64,000 bases of DNA from BOKV01 sp041739225 (GCA_041739225.1 JBGSOG010000033.1:1-64000); one strand, 5' to 3'; counted from the first letter of the stretch, positions 8,255 to 17,210 are shown. Numbers and translations: made by a program. Notes: a model not told the origin generated them from the letters alone.

Positions 8255-8868
8255 CAGCCTTGCCCGCCACTGGCGGCAATTGCCTTCTCAAGCTCCGGCA
8301 GAATTTTTTCTCTCAGGCTTTGTTCGCTGATCGGACCCACATGCTTGAGCAGGATTGTGCCATTGCCCCCGACAATGAAGGTTTCAGGCACGCCATAAAC
8401 GCCCCAGTCAATGGCGTTGCTTCCGCGCGGATCAATCCCGACACGGGCAAACGGATTGCCGAGTTGGCCCAGAAAGCGCAACGCATTGGGCGTCTTGTCC
8501 TTGTAGTTGATGCCAACCAGTTGAAAACGGCTGTCCTTGGCAAGCTCGAGCAGCAAGGGGTGCTCTGCGCGGCATGGCGCGCACCAGCTTGCCCAGACAT
8601 TGACGATGGTGACCTTGTTTTTGAACGACGCTGCATCAAGGCCGGGCACGGCACCGTTTGCGCCGGTCAAGCCTTCCAGCGGCGCCATGACAGCTGTTGG
8701 CGCGGGCTTGCCGATCAATGCCGACGGAATGTCGTGCGTATTGGTGCCAGAGTACAATTGCTTGAGGAAAACCCCGGCGAGCGCTAGAAAAATGACCAGC
8801 GGGATTGCAGCCACGATGATGCTGCGGCGCCCTCTTGTGCGCTTTGTCCCTTCGGCTTCCTCAACCAT
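8254..8868 (-). CDS. ccmG: CcmG/DsbE thiol:disulfide interchange protein
   Basis: CcmG is a membrane-anchored periplasmic thioredoxin-like reductase that keeps apocytochrome c or CcmH thiols reduced for heme ligation. The protein is 204 residues from the chosen ATG. A transmembrane anchor spans about 15-37, and a thioredoxin fold carries WASWCAPCRAEHP (C96, C99) and the cis-proline loop GVYGVPETFIV. The start at 8868 sits in ATGGTTGA, overlapping the ccmD stop by 8 bases; the frame is open further upstream but the overlap and the N-terminus favour this ATG. Its neighbours are ccmD and a NUDIX gene. Confidence 0.95.
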   Translation of the reverse strand: MVEEAEGTKRTRGRRSIIVAAIPLVIFLALAGVFLKQLYSGTNTHDIPSALIGKPAPTAVMAPLEGLTGANGAVPGLDAASFKNKVTIVNVWASWCAPCRAEHPLLLELAKDSRFQLVGINYKDKTPNALRFLGQLGNPFARVGIDPRGSNAIDWGVYGVPETFIVGGNGTILLKHVGPISEQSLREKILPELEKAIAASGGQG

Positions 8869-9031
8869 TTTCGGGGTTTCGCGCACGTCGCGCAATTCCT
8901 TGTTTTTCCAGCTTGGCAAGTTCGGCAAGTCGCGAACGGTGCGTCATCAGGGTCCAGAAAACCAGGCCGCCAATGGTCAGTGCCGTAACCAGGTATGAAG
9001 GGATGATATAGGCAGCGTGCGGGCCAAACAT
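8861..9031 (-). CDS. ccmD: heme exporter protein CcmD
   Basis: CcmD is a small single-pass membrane protein (56 residues here) needed to release holo-CcmE from the CcmABC complex. The sequence begins MFGPHAAYIIPSYLVTALTI, containing the family motif in which a short periplasmic segment leads into a transmembrane helix (about 10-31). A basic cytoplasmic tail, RSRLAELAKLEKQG, follows. Its ATG overlaps the ccmC stop codon by one base (TGATG) and its stop overlaps the start of ccmG. Position between ccmC and ccmG supports the call. Confidence 0.9.
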   Translation of the reverse strand: MFGPHAAYIIPSYLVTALTIGGLVFWTLMTHRSRLAELAKLEKQGIARRARNPENG

Positions 9032-9789
9032 CACGCGCCCTCCGCCTGCCGGGCCGCGTTCACACGCAAGGTGCGAATGCGCCGGCGGTATATTTCGTTT
9101 CGCATGTTCATCAGGTGCAGGGTCAGGAACAGCATCGTGTAGGCCAGCGCCATGACCATCAACGGATACAGGAAAGCCGTGTCCATCGCCGGACGGGCGA
9201 AACGCGACACTGACGCTGGCTGGTGCAGCGTGTTCCACCAATCGACCGAGAATTTGATGATCGGAATGTTGATGGAGCCCACAAGGGTGACAATTGCCAG
9301 CGACCTTGCTGCAATGACCGGGTCTTCAATGGCACGGATCAACGCCATCAGGCCCAGATAGACAATGAAAAGTACCAGTACCGAGGTCAGGCGCGCGTCC
9401 CAAACCCACCACGTTCCCCACATAGGCTTGCCCCACAGCGAGCCGGTGACAAGTGCCAGAAGCGTGAACGCGGCGCCAATGGGCAAAGCGGCCCTGATTG
9501 AAACGTCGGCCAGGGGATGCCGCCAGACCAGCGAGCCGATCGCCGAAACGCTCATCACCGAATAACAGAACATCGCCAGCCAGGCGGCAGGAACATGGAT
9601 GAACATGATGAGGACCGTCTGGCCCTGCTGGTAGTCTTCCGGTGCGTTGAATGACATCCACAGGCCTGCGGCAAACAGGGCAGCCGTCAGCGCGCCGAGC
9701 CAGGGAATGACCGGGCTTGCAATGCCAAGAAAACGGGTGGGATTGGCAAAGTCCCAAAGACTGGATGATTTTATGGCGGTTTCATTCAT
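9031..9789 (-). CDS. ccmC: heme exporter membrane protein CcmC
   Basis: CcmC handles heme at the periplasmic face of the inner membrane and attaches it to CcmE. The 252-residue protein has about six membrane helices and the heme-binding WWD motif WGTWWVWDARLTS (124-136). Conserved histidines are expected either side, for example in MFIHVPAAW. It lies 54 bases downstream of ccmB and overlaps ccmD. ccmE, ccmF and ccmH are not in this window. Confidence 0.96.
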   Translation of the reverse strand: MNETAIKSSSLWDFANPTRFLGIASPVIPWLGALTAALFAAGLWMSFNAPEDYQQGQTVLIMFIHVPAAWLAMFCYSVMSVSAIGSLVWRHPLADVSIRAALPIGAAFTLLALVTGSLWGKPMWGTWWVWDARLTSVLVLFIVYLGLMALIRAIEDPVIAARSLAIVTLVGSINIPIIKFSVDWWNTLHQPASVSRFARPAMDTAFLYPLMVMALAYTMLFLTLHLMNMRNEIYRRRIRTLRVNAARQAEGA

Positions 9790-9843
9790 GCGTTTGTTTT
9801 AGCGTTGCCTTGCCGCCTTGGCAAATGTCTGGTCAGCCAAGCA

Positions 9844-10503
9844 TCAATCCGCCGCATGCTTTAGCATGGAGGCAGCTGCCAACGGCCCCAGAACAGCAAA
9901 AAACAGCGTGATTGCCGAGAGAAACAGGAATGGAGGCCAAAACGGCGCCGGATCCTCCACGGCACCGTAGGCAGCGGACACACCGAAAACCAGCACAGGA
10001 ATGACGAGGGGCAGAACCAGAATGGCTATCAACAGGCCGCCGCGCGCCAGCGTGACGGTGACCGCAGCACCCATTGCCCCGATAAAAGTGATGGCCGGTG
10101 TGCCGACCAGCAGCGTTGCCATCACGGCACCGATGGCTGCGGGCTCCATGTTCATCATCAGGCCGAATACCGGCGTCGCCAGCACCAGCGGCAGCCCGGT
10201 CGCCACCCAATGCGCCAGCGCCTTGACAAATACCAGCAGCGCAACCGGGTAATCACCCAAAAGCAGCAGGTCGAGCGATCCGTCCTCGCGCTCGCCTTGA
10301 AACAGCCGGTCAAGGCCCAGGAGGGTTGAAAGCAACGCACCGGTCCACAGCATGGCCGGACCAATTCGCGCCAAAAGTTTCAAATCCGGCCCAACGGCAA
10401 ACGGCACCAGGGTGACCACCGCGAGGAAGAACAACAGACCCGTCAACGCCCCGCCGCCAACCCGACCGGCCAGTCTGATTTCCCGCAGGAACAAAGCTTT
10501 CAT
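9844..10503 (-). CDS. ccmB: heme exporter membrane protein CcmB
   Basis: CcmB is the permease subunit of the CcmAB ABC transporter, whose ATP hydrolysis drives release of holo-CcmE. The 219-residue protein is strongly hydrophobic with about six membrane helices and contains the family stretch EREDGSLDLLLLGDYPVALL near residue 73. Its ATG overlaps the last codons of ccmA by four bases, so it is translated with its ATPase partner. Confidence 0.95.
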   Translation of the reverse strand: MKALFLREIRLAGRVGGGALTGLLFFLAVVTLVPFAVGPDLKLLARIGPAMLWTGALLSTLLGLDRLFQGEREDGSLDLLLLGDYPVALLVFVKALAHWVATGLPLVLATPVFGLMMNMEPAAIGAVMATLLVGTPAITFIGAMGAAVTVTLARGGLLIAILVLPLVIPVLVFGVSAAYGAVEDPAPFWPPFLFLSAITLFFAVLGPLAAASMLKHAAD

Positions 10504-11117
10504 GCCAATGCCCCGGCGACAACTGCCCGCATTTCCAATGTCCGTGCAGAGGCAAGCCCGAGCGGTTGGTGGGTTGCCGCCAGCACAATGCCGCCGGTTG
10601 AAAGGTGTTTTTCGACAATCGCCGCGAAACGCTTTTCAGAGGCTGCATCAAGCGCAGCGGTGGGTTCATCAACCAGCCAGACCGGGCGGCGCGCTGCAAT
10701 CAGCCTGGCTATCGCCACCCTGCGTTTCTGCCCGGCAGAAAGATATCCCGCCGGAATGTCGCCTGTTCCAGCCAGGCCAACTGCCTCAAGTGCTGCGTCA
10801 ACCGGCTCCCCCGTTCCCAAATAACGCTGCCAGAATTCAAGATTTTCCCGCACGCTCAGCTGCAATTTCAAGGCATTGGCATGCGCCAGATAATGGCATT
10901 GTTCCGCGACCGTCTTTTCACTGTTTCCGCCAAGAAGCTGAACCGTACCCGCCGCAGGCCGCAGATACCCGGCAATTGCCTTCAACAGTGTCGACTTGCC
11001 CGAGCCGTTCGGGCCGGTAACGACAAGCGCTTCACCTGAGGAAACCTCAAGGGTAAGACCCTTGACGATCCTTCGATCGCCACGCTCAACGCTGAGATTT
11101 TCTACCGAAAGCTTCAT
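10500..11117 (-). CDS. ccmA: heme exporter ATP-binding protein CcmA
   Basis: CcmA is the ATPase of the CcmAB complex in cytochrome c maturation system I. The 205-residue protein has Walker A GPNGSGKST (35-43), the ABC signature region LSAGQKRRVAIAR, and Walker B WLVDEPTAALD. I start at ATG 11117 (MKLSVENLSV), which matches the family. The frame is open to 11165 but those 16 residues are atypical. It is the first gene of the minus-strand ccmABCDG-nudix operon. The promoter should lie in the 285-base gap shared with the divergent acnA. Confidence 0.95.
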   Translation of the reverse strand: MKLSVENLSVERGDRRIVKGLTLEVSSGEALVVTGPNGSGKSTLLKAIAGYLRPAAGTVQLLGGNSEKTVAEQCHYLAHANALKLQLSVRENLEFWQRYLGTGEPVDAALEAVGLAGTGDIPAGYLSAGQKRRVAIARLIAARRPVWLVDEPTAALDAASEKRFAAIVEKHLSTGGIVLAATHQPLGLASARTLEMRAVVAGALA

Positions 11118-11402
11118 GGTGCCGTCATAAGTCGAAAGGTGCTGGCTGAAAAGCGGGAAATGCACCGTTCACTTTGGCGAATATTCCCCTTTCCGCCTAT
11201 TTGCGCACTGCAAAAAACGCTGTATGGAACGCTCGATCTCGCCAGCGGCCGGCTGGTCGAAACCCCTTTTGCACTGGATACATGGCGCTCATTGCGTCTG
11301 AACCGGGCAAACATGCGGAAATGGCCGTACCCGCTTTTCGGCGTGTTCCTTTGCGCCAATGTTTGCCCCTTCCGGAGCTGACAACCATTTGGAACACGCG
11401 CC
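11118..11402. promoter_or_regulatory. divergent ccmA / acnA promoter region
   Basis: This gap of 285 bases separates the divergent ccm operon and aconitase gene and must hold both promoters. I could not identify a convincing -35/-10 pair, an iron-response box or a terminator by eye. Short ORFs here have no support. Confidence 0.3.
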
Positions 11403-14141
11403 ATGCTTGACTCCCTTGATACCTTCAAATGCCGCCGCGAACTTGCCGTCAACGGCAAGGAATATGTCTATTATTCGCTGATTGAAGCCGAAAAGAACGG
11501 CCTTGCCGGCGTTTCGCGCCTGCCTTTCTCACTGAAAGTGCTGCTGGAAAACCTCCTGCGTTTTGAAGATGGTCGCTCGGTCACTGCCGATGACATTCGT
11601 GCCATTGCCCAGTGGCTCGACAAGAAGGGCAAGGAAGAGAAAGAAATTGCCTACCGTCCGGCACGCGTTTTGATGCAGGATTTTACCGGCGTTCCAGCCG
11701 TGGTTGATCTTGCAGCCATGCGCGATGCAACGCTGGCTCTTGGCGGCCAGGCAGCGGTCATCAACCCGCAGGTTCCCGTCGATCTGGTTATCGACCACTC
11801 TGTCATGGTCGACCATTTCGGCAAGACCGATTCGTTCAGCCGCAACGTTTCACTTGAATATGACCGCAATGGTGAGCGCTACGTCTTCCTCAAATGGGGC
11901 CAGCAGGCGTTTGAAAACTTCCGCGTTGTTCCACCGGGCACCGGCATCTGCCATCAGGTGAACCTTGAATACCTCGCGCAGACCGTCTGGACCCGCGAGA
12001 TCGATGGCAAAACGGTTGCCTATCCCGACACGCTGGTTGGCACTGATTCGCACACCACCATGGTCAACGGCCTCTCGGTACTGGGCTGGGGCGTTGGCGG
12101 CATTGAGGCAGAAGCTGCAATGCTCGGCCAGCCGGTTACCATGCTGATCCCGGAAGTCATCGGCTTTCGGCTGGATGGCAAGCTGCCCGAAGGCACCACC
12201 GCCACCGATCTGGTGCTGACGGTTACCCAGATGCTGCGCAAAAAGGGCGTCGTCGGCAAATTCGTAGAGTTCTATGGGCCGGGCCTTTCGCACCTCACGC
12301 TTGAAGATGCCGCCACCATTGCCAACATGGCACCGGAATACGGCGCAACGTGCGGCTTTTTCCCGATTGGCAAGGACACGGTTTCCTACCTCAAATCATC
12401 GGGCCGCGATGCCGACCGCGTGGCATTGGTCGAAGCCTATGCCAAGGCGCAGGGCATGTGGCGCACCGATGAGACCGCAGAACCGGTATTCACCGACACT
12501 TTGGGCCTCGACCTTTCTTCAGTCGTGCCTTCGCTTGCAGGACCCAAGCGCCCGCAGGACCGGGTGGCGCTTTCCAGCGCCGATACCGAGTTTGCCAGAT
12601 CGATGCCGGAAATCAAGGCAAGCGGGAAGAAGCCTGCCGGTCTTTCCGATGCCGATGCGCAGCCAGGCCAGCCGGGTCGCAAGCGGTTTTCCGTACGCGG
12701 CCAGAATTACCAGATCGACGATGGCGACGTGGTGATTGCAGCCATCACCTCCTGCACCAACACATCAAACCCGTCGGTGCTGATAGCCGCAGGTCTGGTG
12801 GCCCGCAAGGCGCGGGAACGCGGACTTTCGGTCAAGCCCTGGGTCAAGACCTCGCTCGCCCCCGGCTCGCAGGTGGTGACGGATTACCTTGAAAAGGCGG
12901 GCCTCATGGGTGACCTGGATGCCATGGGCTTCAATCTGGTCGGTTACGGCTGCACAACCTGCATCGGAAATTCAGGCCCGCTGCCAGAAGAAATTTCTGA
13001 AACCATCTCGAAAAACAATCTGGTCGCGTGCTCGGTACTTTCGGGCAACCGCAACTTCGAGGGACGGGTAAACCCGGACGTTCGTGCCAATTATCTGGCC
13101 TCGCCGCCACTGGTCGTGGCCTATGCCATTGCCGGATCGTTGCATGTAAATTTGACCACGCAGCCGCTGGGCCAGGACCGCGACGGCAACGACGTCTATC
13201 TCAAGGACATCTGGCCGACATCGAAGGAAATCGCCGATCTGATCCGCTCCTCGATCAACGAGCAGATGTTCAGAAGCCGCTATTCCAACGTCTTCAAGGG
13301 CGATGCAGGCTGGCAGAAAATCGAAGTCACAGGCGGCGAAACCTATGAGTGGAACGATAATTCCACCTATGTGCAAAACCCGCCTTACTTTGAAGGCATG
13401 AGCATGCAGCCCGAAAAGGTCGAAGACATCGCCGATGCCCGTATTTTGGGCCTGTTCCTCGATTCAATCACCACCGACCATATTTCCCCCGCGGGCTCGT
13501 TCAAGCAGACGACGCCTGCCGGCGCCTACCTTTCGGAACGCCAGGTGCGCCCGGTGGATTTCAACTCTTACGGCTCGCGTCGCGGCAACCATGAAGTGAT
13601 GATGCGCGGGACGTTTGCCAATATCCGCATCAAGAACATGATGCTGGACGGAGTTGAGGGCGGCTACACCCGCCACTACCCGTCTGGTGAGCAGATGGCG
13701 ATTTACGATGCAGCCATGCGCTACAAGGAAGAGGGCGTTCCGCTGGTCATTTTCGCCGGCAAGGAATATGGCACCGGTTCATCTCGCGACTGGGCAGCAA
13801 AAGGCACGCGTTTGCTGGGCGTACGGGCTGTCATCTCCGAAAGCTTCGAGCGCATTCACCGCTCAAATCTTGTTGGCATGGGCGTGTTGCCCCTGGTCTT
13901 CACTGGCGGTGAAAGCTGGCAGTCTCTTGGGCTGACAGGGCGTGAGAAGGTATCGCTTTCGGGCCTTGCTTCGCTCAACCCGCGCCAGGAACTGGGCGCG
14001 CGCATCGCCTACGACGATGGTTCGGTAAAGGAAGTCACCCTGCTGACCCGCATCGATACGCTGGATGAGCTTGATTACTACAACAATGGCGGCATCCTGC
14101 CTTACGTTTTGCGCAATTTGAACCGTTCTTCAGCAGCCTGA
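11403..14141 (+). CDS. acnA: aconitate hydratase A
   Basis: Aconitase isomerises citrate to isocitrate in the TCA cycle using a [4Fe-4S] cluster. The 912-residue length is typical of AcnA/IRP-type enzymes. The three cluster cysteines are visible: SCTNTSNPSV (C451) and GCTTCIGNSGP (C517, C520). The substrate-binding segments DSHTTMVNGLSVLGWGVGGIEAE and EYGTGSSRDWAAKGT are also present. It has its own rho-independent terminator just downstream, so it is probably a single-gene transcript. Confidence 0.98.
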   Translation: MLDSLDTFKCRRELAVNGKEYVYYSLIEAEKNGLAGVSRLPFSLKVLLENLLRFEDGRSVTADDIRAIAQWLDKKGKEEKEIAYRPARVLMQDFTGVPAVVDLAAMRDATLALGGQAAVINPQVPVDLVIDHSVMVDHFGKTDSFSRNVSLEYDRNGERYVFLKWGQQAFENFRVVPPGTGICHQVNLEYLAQTVWTREIDGKTVAYPDTLVGTDSHTTMVNGLSVLGWGVGGIEAEAAMLGQPVTMLIPEVIGFRLDGKLPEGTTATDLVLTVTQMLRKKGVVGKFVEFYGPGLSHLTLEDAATIANMAPEYGATCGFFPIGKDTVSYLKSSGRDADRVALVEAYAKAQGMWRTDETAEPVFTDTLGLDLSSVVPSLAGPKRPQDRVALSSADTEFARSMPEIKASGKKPAGLSDADAQPGQPGRKRFSVRGQNYQIDDGDVVIAAITSCTNTSNPSVLIAAGLVARKARERGLSVKPWVKTSLAPGSQVVTDYLEKAGLMGDLDAMGFNLVGYGCTTCIGNSGPLPEEISETISKNNLVACSVLSGNRNFEGRVNPDVRANYLASPPLVVAYAIAGSLHVNLTTQPLGQDRDGNDVYLKDIWPTSKEIADLIRSSINEQMFRSRYSNVFKGDAGWQKIEVTGGETYEWNDNSTYVQNPPYFEGMSMQPEKVEDIADARILGLFLDSITTDHISPAGSFKQTTPAGAYLSERQVRPVDFNSYGSRRGNHEVMMRGTFANIRIKNMMLDGVEGGYTRHYPSGEQMAIYDAAMRYKEEGVPLVIFAGKEYGTGSSRDWAAKGTRLLGVRAVISESFERIHRSNLVGMGVLPLVFTGGESWQSLGLTGREKVSLSGLASLNPRQELGARIAYDDGSVKEVTLLTRIDTLDELDYYNNGGILPYVLRNLNRSSAA

Positions 14142-14163
14142 GCCGGTTTGCACTGTAAATTTG

Positions 14164-14193
14164 GCCGTCGCATGCACATGCGGCGGCTTTTTT
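14164..14193 (+). terminator. rho-independent terminator of acnA
   Basis: The stem GCCGTCGCATG (14164-14174) pairs with CATGCGGCGGC (14177-14187) with one G-T wobble; the innermost pairs open to form the loop. Six T residues follow (14188-14193). It lies 23 bases after the acnA stop codon. Confidence 0.85.
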
Positions 14194-14299
14194 GTTGCCA
14201 TTCAACGCCGCCCTCACCCTTAAGTGAGTCGCATGTGAAACCGCAGCTGCGTATGTAAAATGGGATAGATCTGGTTGCGGTTGGTCGGGGATTTGGCAA

Positions 14300-15073
14300 A
14301 TGACACACTCGTTCAGGAAAAAAGGCGGGGTTTTGGCAGCAGCGATTGCCCTCTCTTTTGCATGGGGATCGTCATCCAGCGCGCAGGCGGCGGAAATCAG
14401 TCAGCCAACCGGTGTTCTGGAATTGTTTACCAGCCAGGGCTGCTCTTCGTGCCCGCCAGCAGACCGCGTCTTGGCCGAGCTTGTGCAGAAGGGTGAAACC
14501 CTTGCCCTCGCCTGGCACGTTGATTACTGGGACTACATTGGCTGGAAAGATACTTTCGCCAAACCCGAACACACCAAGCGCCAGCGCGATTATGCCGTGA
14601 CTTTGGGCGAGAGCGGCATTTACACCCCACAAGCCGTCATCAATGGCAGGACCCATGTTGTTGGTTCGCGCGGCAACGAGGTTCGTCAAACCCTTGATGA
14701 ATTTGTTGGCAGCCCGAATGGCTTGTCTATGGCGATTGACGCAAAAATTGAAAACGGCATTTTGAAGATCGAAATCCCGGCGTCCGAAAGTGCTGCCGAT
14801 GCGACGCTCTGGATGGTCTATTTTCAGGGCATGACGCCGGTCAAGATTGAACGCGGCGAGCTTGCCGGCCAGACACTGGAATACACAAACATTGTCGGCA
14901 CTGTGGAAATGATCGGCATGGTCGGCGAAAAGCCGCTGGCTGCGGCATTTCCGGTAAAGGATCTGGCGAAGCGCGGTTTTGAATCCTGCGCCCTGATTTT
15001 GCAAAAGACCACCAGCCATGGAACACCCGGCGCGATCATCGGTGCGGCAATCGTCCGCAATCTGGCCAAATAA
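14300..15073 (+). CDS. DUF1223 secreted protein with thioredoxin-like CxxC
   Basis: This 257-residue protein carries a signal peptide (cleavage expected near AQA-A, residues 28-31). A thioredoxin-like domain of the DUF1223 family begins GVLELFTSQGCSSCPPADR (C48, C51). The HVDYWDYIGWKD segment and the C-terminal beta domain are family features. The biochemical role is not known; a periplasmic redox function is an inference from the CxxC. It has terminators on both sides and so seems to be transcribed alone. Confidence 0.9.
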   Translation: MTHSFRKKGGVLAAAIALSFAWGSSSSAQAAEISQPTGVLELFTSQGCSSCPPADRVLAELVQKGETLALAWHVDYWDYIGWKDTFAKPEHTKRQRDYAVTLGESGIYTPQAVINGRTHVVGSRGNEVRQTLDEFVGSPNGLSMAIDAKIENGILKIEIPASESAADATLWMVYFQGMTPVKIERGELAGQTLEYTNIVGTVEMIGMVGEKPLAAAFPVKDLAKRGFESCALILQKTTSHGTPGAIIGAAIVRNLAK

Positions 15074-15103
15074 GAACTGTCTGCCTGCAGGACAGGAACG
15101 AAA

Positions 15104-15129
15104 AAAGCCGATCCTTTCGGATCGGCTTT
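15104..15129. terminator. bidirectional-looking rho-independent terminator
   Basis: Perfect arms AAAGCCGATCC (15104-15114) and GGATCGGCTTT (15119-15129) enclose the loop TTTC. An A run precedes the stem and T residues follow, so it can work on either strand. It lies 30 bases after the DUF1223 gene. Confidence 0.85.
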
Positions 15130-15162
15130 GAGTTTGGGGATTGAACCACACTCAAACAAGGT

Positions 15163-15222
15163 GGCCCGACCGTTCTGCCCAGGGGGCTGGGGGGCTGAAA
15201 ACCAAGGCATCACGGTCGGGCC
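15163..15222. repeat. 11-bp perfect inverted repeat enclosing a 38-base G-rich segment
   Basis: GGCCCGACCGT (15163-15173) is the exact complement of ACGGTCGGGCC (15212-15222). The enclosed stretch is rich in G runs (AGGGGGCTGGGGGGCTG). The element lies after the DUF1223 terminator and 164 bases before the DUF2794 start, in a 313-base gap with no credible ORF. It could be a structured leader, a small RNA or an operator; I match it to no known RNA family. Confidence 0.5.
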
Positions 15223-15386
15223 GTCTGAGGCAACGTCAAGAAGATGCCGCCCGACTTCGTCAATGCCATGACCAAAATCAGGCGACAAAAAGGAAATTTT
15301 GCGGCCCGCAGCACCGCTTGCAAAGTGATGCCGCGCGTATAAAGATGACGGTTCGGTGACACCAACAACGCAAGGGGCCGGTAACA

Positions 15387-15800
15387 ATGGCGGATTTTTC
15401 GGCCGGGGCCGTTCCCGAGAACGCGGGTGGCGGGTACAGGCAGGACAATGTGGTCCGTTTGCAGGTACCCGAAAAATCGCCTCCTCCTTCAAAACCAGTC
15501 GAGATTGTTTCATTCAACCGGCGCGAACTTGACCAGATCCTGCAGGTCTATGCAATCAAGGTCGCCGAGGGCGAATGGCGCGACTATGCCATCGACATGC
15601 TGCGCGACCGTGCGGTGTTTTCGGTGTTCAAGCGCACGGCCGATGTCCCGATGTTTCGCATCGAGAAAAACCCCAGGCTAGCCCGCCGCCAGGGTGCGTG
15701 GTGCGTTGTCAATGCGACTGGCCAAATACTCAAGCGCGGACATGAACTGGCTTTGGTATTGAAATTGTTCGAACGCAAGCCGGGGCTTTCGTCGGTGTGA
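15387..15800 (+). CDS. DUF2794 domain protein
   Basis: This is a 137-residue cytoplasmic protein with the DUF2794 hallmark VSFNRRELDQILQVYAIKVAEGEWRDYAIDML at about residues 41-73, then PMFRIEKNPRLARRQGAWCVVN. The family is confined largely to alphaproteobacteria and has no assigned function. The N-terminal 30 residues are low in complexity. It converges on the GNAT gene with a gap of three bases. Confidence 0.88.
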   Translation: MADFSAGAVPENAGGGYRQDNVVRLQVPEKSPPPSKPVEIVSFNRRELDQILQVYAIKVAEGEWRDYAIDMLRDRAVFSVFKRTADVPMFRIEKNPRLARRQGAWCVVNATGQILKRGHELALVLKLFERKPGLSSV

Positions 15801-15803
15801 AAC

Positions 15804-16361
15804 TCAACGGTAAAGAGTGTCCGGATAAATGCCGTCCTCCGGCTTGCCTTTATTGCCTTCCCCAAGGGAAATCTGCATCAACACCGTGTCCAGCCAGCGC
15901 CCGAATTTGTAGCCTGACCCGATGATGGTTCCGCTGTCCGCAAACCCGGCAGAGCGGTGCACTGCTATGGAAGCAGGATGCGCCCCGCCGATCACCGCCA
16001 CCATTTGCCGGAAGCCGAGACGTGTGCATTCGTCGATCAACTTGTCGAGCAGCTTGCGCCCGATGCCAAGGCCGCGCGCTGCCGGTGCAAGATAGATCGA
16101 ATCTTCCACCATGAACCTGTATGCCGCCCGGGTGCGAAAAGCCGATGCATAGGCGTAGCCGAGGATTTCACCATCGCGTTCTGCGACAATGTATGGATAC
16201 CCCTGCCCGGTAATCGCGTTGAAGCGATTGGTCATTTCAGAAAGGTCCGGTGGCGTCAGCTCATAGGTGGCCACACCATTGAGAACGCTTTCGCTGTAAA
16301 TGCGAGCGATGGCATCGAGATCAAGATGCACCGCCGGGCGGATGGCAATATCGTTTTGCAT
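15804..16361 (-). CDS. GNAT acetyltransferase, phosphinothricin-acetyltransferase-like
   Basis: This 185-residue single-domain GNAT resembles the Pat/YncA group that acetylates small amines such as methionine sulfone or phosphinothricin. Visible motifs are RPAVHLDLDAIARIYSESV at the start, the SVLNGVATYE segment typical of the group, the acetyl-CoA loop LAPAARGLGIGRKLLDKLI (about 106-124), and VIGGAHPASIAVHRSAGF. I use ATG 16361 (MQNDIAIRP); 16 further codons upstream are open but look non-coding. The true substrate is unknown. Confidence 0.88.
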   Translation of the reverse strand: MQNDIAIRPAVHLDLDAIARIYSESVLNGVATYELTPPDLSEMTNRFNAITGQGYPYIVAERDGEILGYAYASAFRTRAAYRFMVEDSIYLAPAARGLGIGRKLLDKLIDECTRLGFRQMVAVIGGAHPASIAVHRSAGFADSGTIIGSGYKFGRWLDTVLMQISLGEGNKGKPEDGIYPDTLYR

Positions 16362-16416
16362 GGTTCGAAGGCCTGTTGGAGTACACCGCGTGTTAGCGGG
16401 CCCCTTCACAAAATAA

Positions 16417-16440
16417 AAGGGCGGCTGGTAAGCCGCCCTT
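16417..16440 (-). terminator. rho-independent terminator of the Bax-inhibitor-family gene
   Basis: On the minus strand AAGGGCGGCT pairs with AGCCGCCCTT around a four-base loop, followed by TTATTTT. It is 24 bases beyond the stop codon of the gene at 16464-17210 and upstream of the GNAT gene. Confidence 0.85.
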
Positions 16441-16463
16441 CCAGACTTGCAAGGCCTGTTGCC

Positions 16464-17210
16464 TTATTCGCGATTGCCCATGAACTGCAGCAGGAACATG
16501 AACATGTTGATGAAGTCGAGATAGAGGCTCAACGCTCCCATGATGGCCGTGCGGCCCATCATTGTCTCGTCATTGGCAACATAGTCGTACATGCCCTTGA
16601 TCTTCTGGGTATCGAAGGCCGTGAGGCCGGCAAACACCAGAACACCGATCACAGAGATGGCAAACTGCAGCGCCGACGACTGGAAAAACAGGTTTGCCAG
16701 CGAGGCAATGATGATGCCGAACACGCCCATGATCAGGAACGAACCCATTGCGCTCAGATCACGCTTGGTGGTGTAGCCATAGAGGCTCAGCGCACCAAAT
16801 GCGGCTGCCGTCACGAAGAAGGTCTGCGTGATGGAGGTTGCCGTGTAGACGAGGAAGATGGTCGACAAAGACACGCCCACCAGCGCCGAGTAGACCCAGA
16901 AGGTCAGCTGTGCGGCTGCAACGCTCATCGAGTTGATGCGGAACGACAGGAAGAACACCATCGCCAGTGGAGCAAGCATCACCACCCACTTCAACGGGCT
17001 GGCGTAAACCGCAGTGCCAAATGCGGTCAGCTGGCCATCCTGTACGGCAAGGTTGAATGTGGCGAGCGCGGCAACACCGGTTACGGCAAGCGCGATGGCC
17101 ATGTAATTGTAGACCCGCAGCATGTATGAGCGCAGGCCCTGGTCGATGTCCGCACTGGTGCGGTCGGCCGGCGCAGCGATGCGGCCATTGAGGTTGCGAT
17201 AGTCAGCCAT
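16464..17210 (-). CDS. Bax inhibitor-1/YccA family membrane protein
   Basis: This 248-residue protein has seven hydrophobic helices and the BI-1 family features: an N-terminal RSYMLRVYNYMAIALAVTGVAA helix, the TFAALTAFDTQKIK-like segment near the C-terminus (here VFAGLTAFDTQKIKGMYDY) and a final aspartate-containing helix LYLDFINMFMFLLQFMGNRE. Bacterial relatives (YccA, YbhL, YetJ) are calcium-leak or FtsH-modulating proteins. The ATG at 17210 follows a GAGAGAAG ribosome-binding site; the frame is open to 17369 but without family similarity. Confidence 0.92.
   Translation of the reverse strand: MADYRNLNGRIAAPADRTSADIDQGLRSYMLRVYNYMAIALAVTGVAALATFNLAVQDGQLTAFGTAVYASPLKWVVMLAPLAMVFFLSFRINSMSVAAAQLTFWVYSALVGVSLSTIFLVYTATSITQTFFVTAAAFGALSLYGYTTKRDLSAMGSFLIMGVFGIIIASLANLFFQSSALQFAISVIGVLVFAGLTAFDTQKIKGMYDYVANDETMMGRTAIMGALSLYLDFINMFMFLLQFMGNRE

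Noticed and set aside
14372..15151. Minus-strand frames opposite the DUF1223 gene
   Set aside because: The plus-strand gene has a signal peptide and family motifs; the reverse frames are by-products of codon bias.
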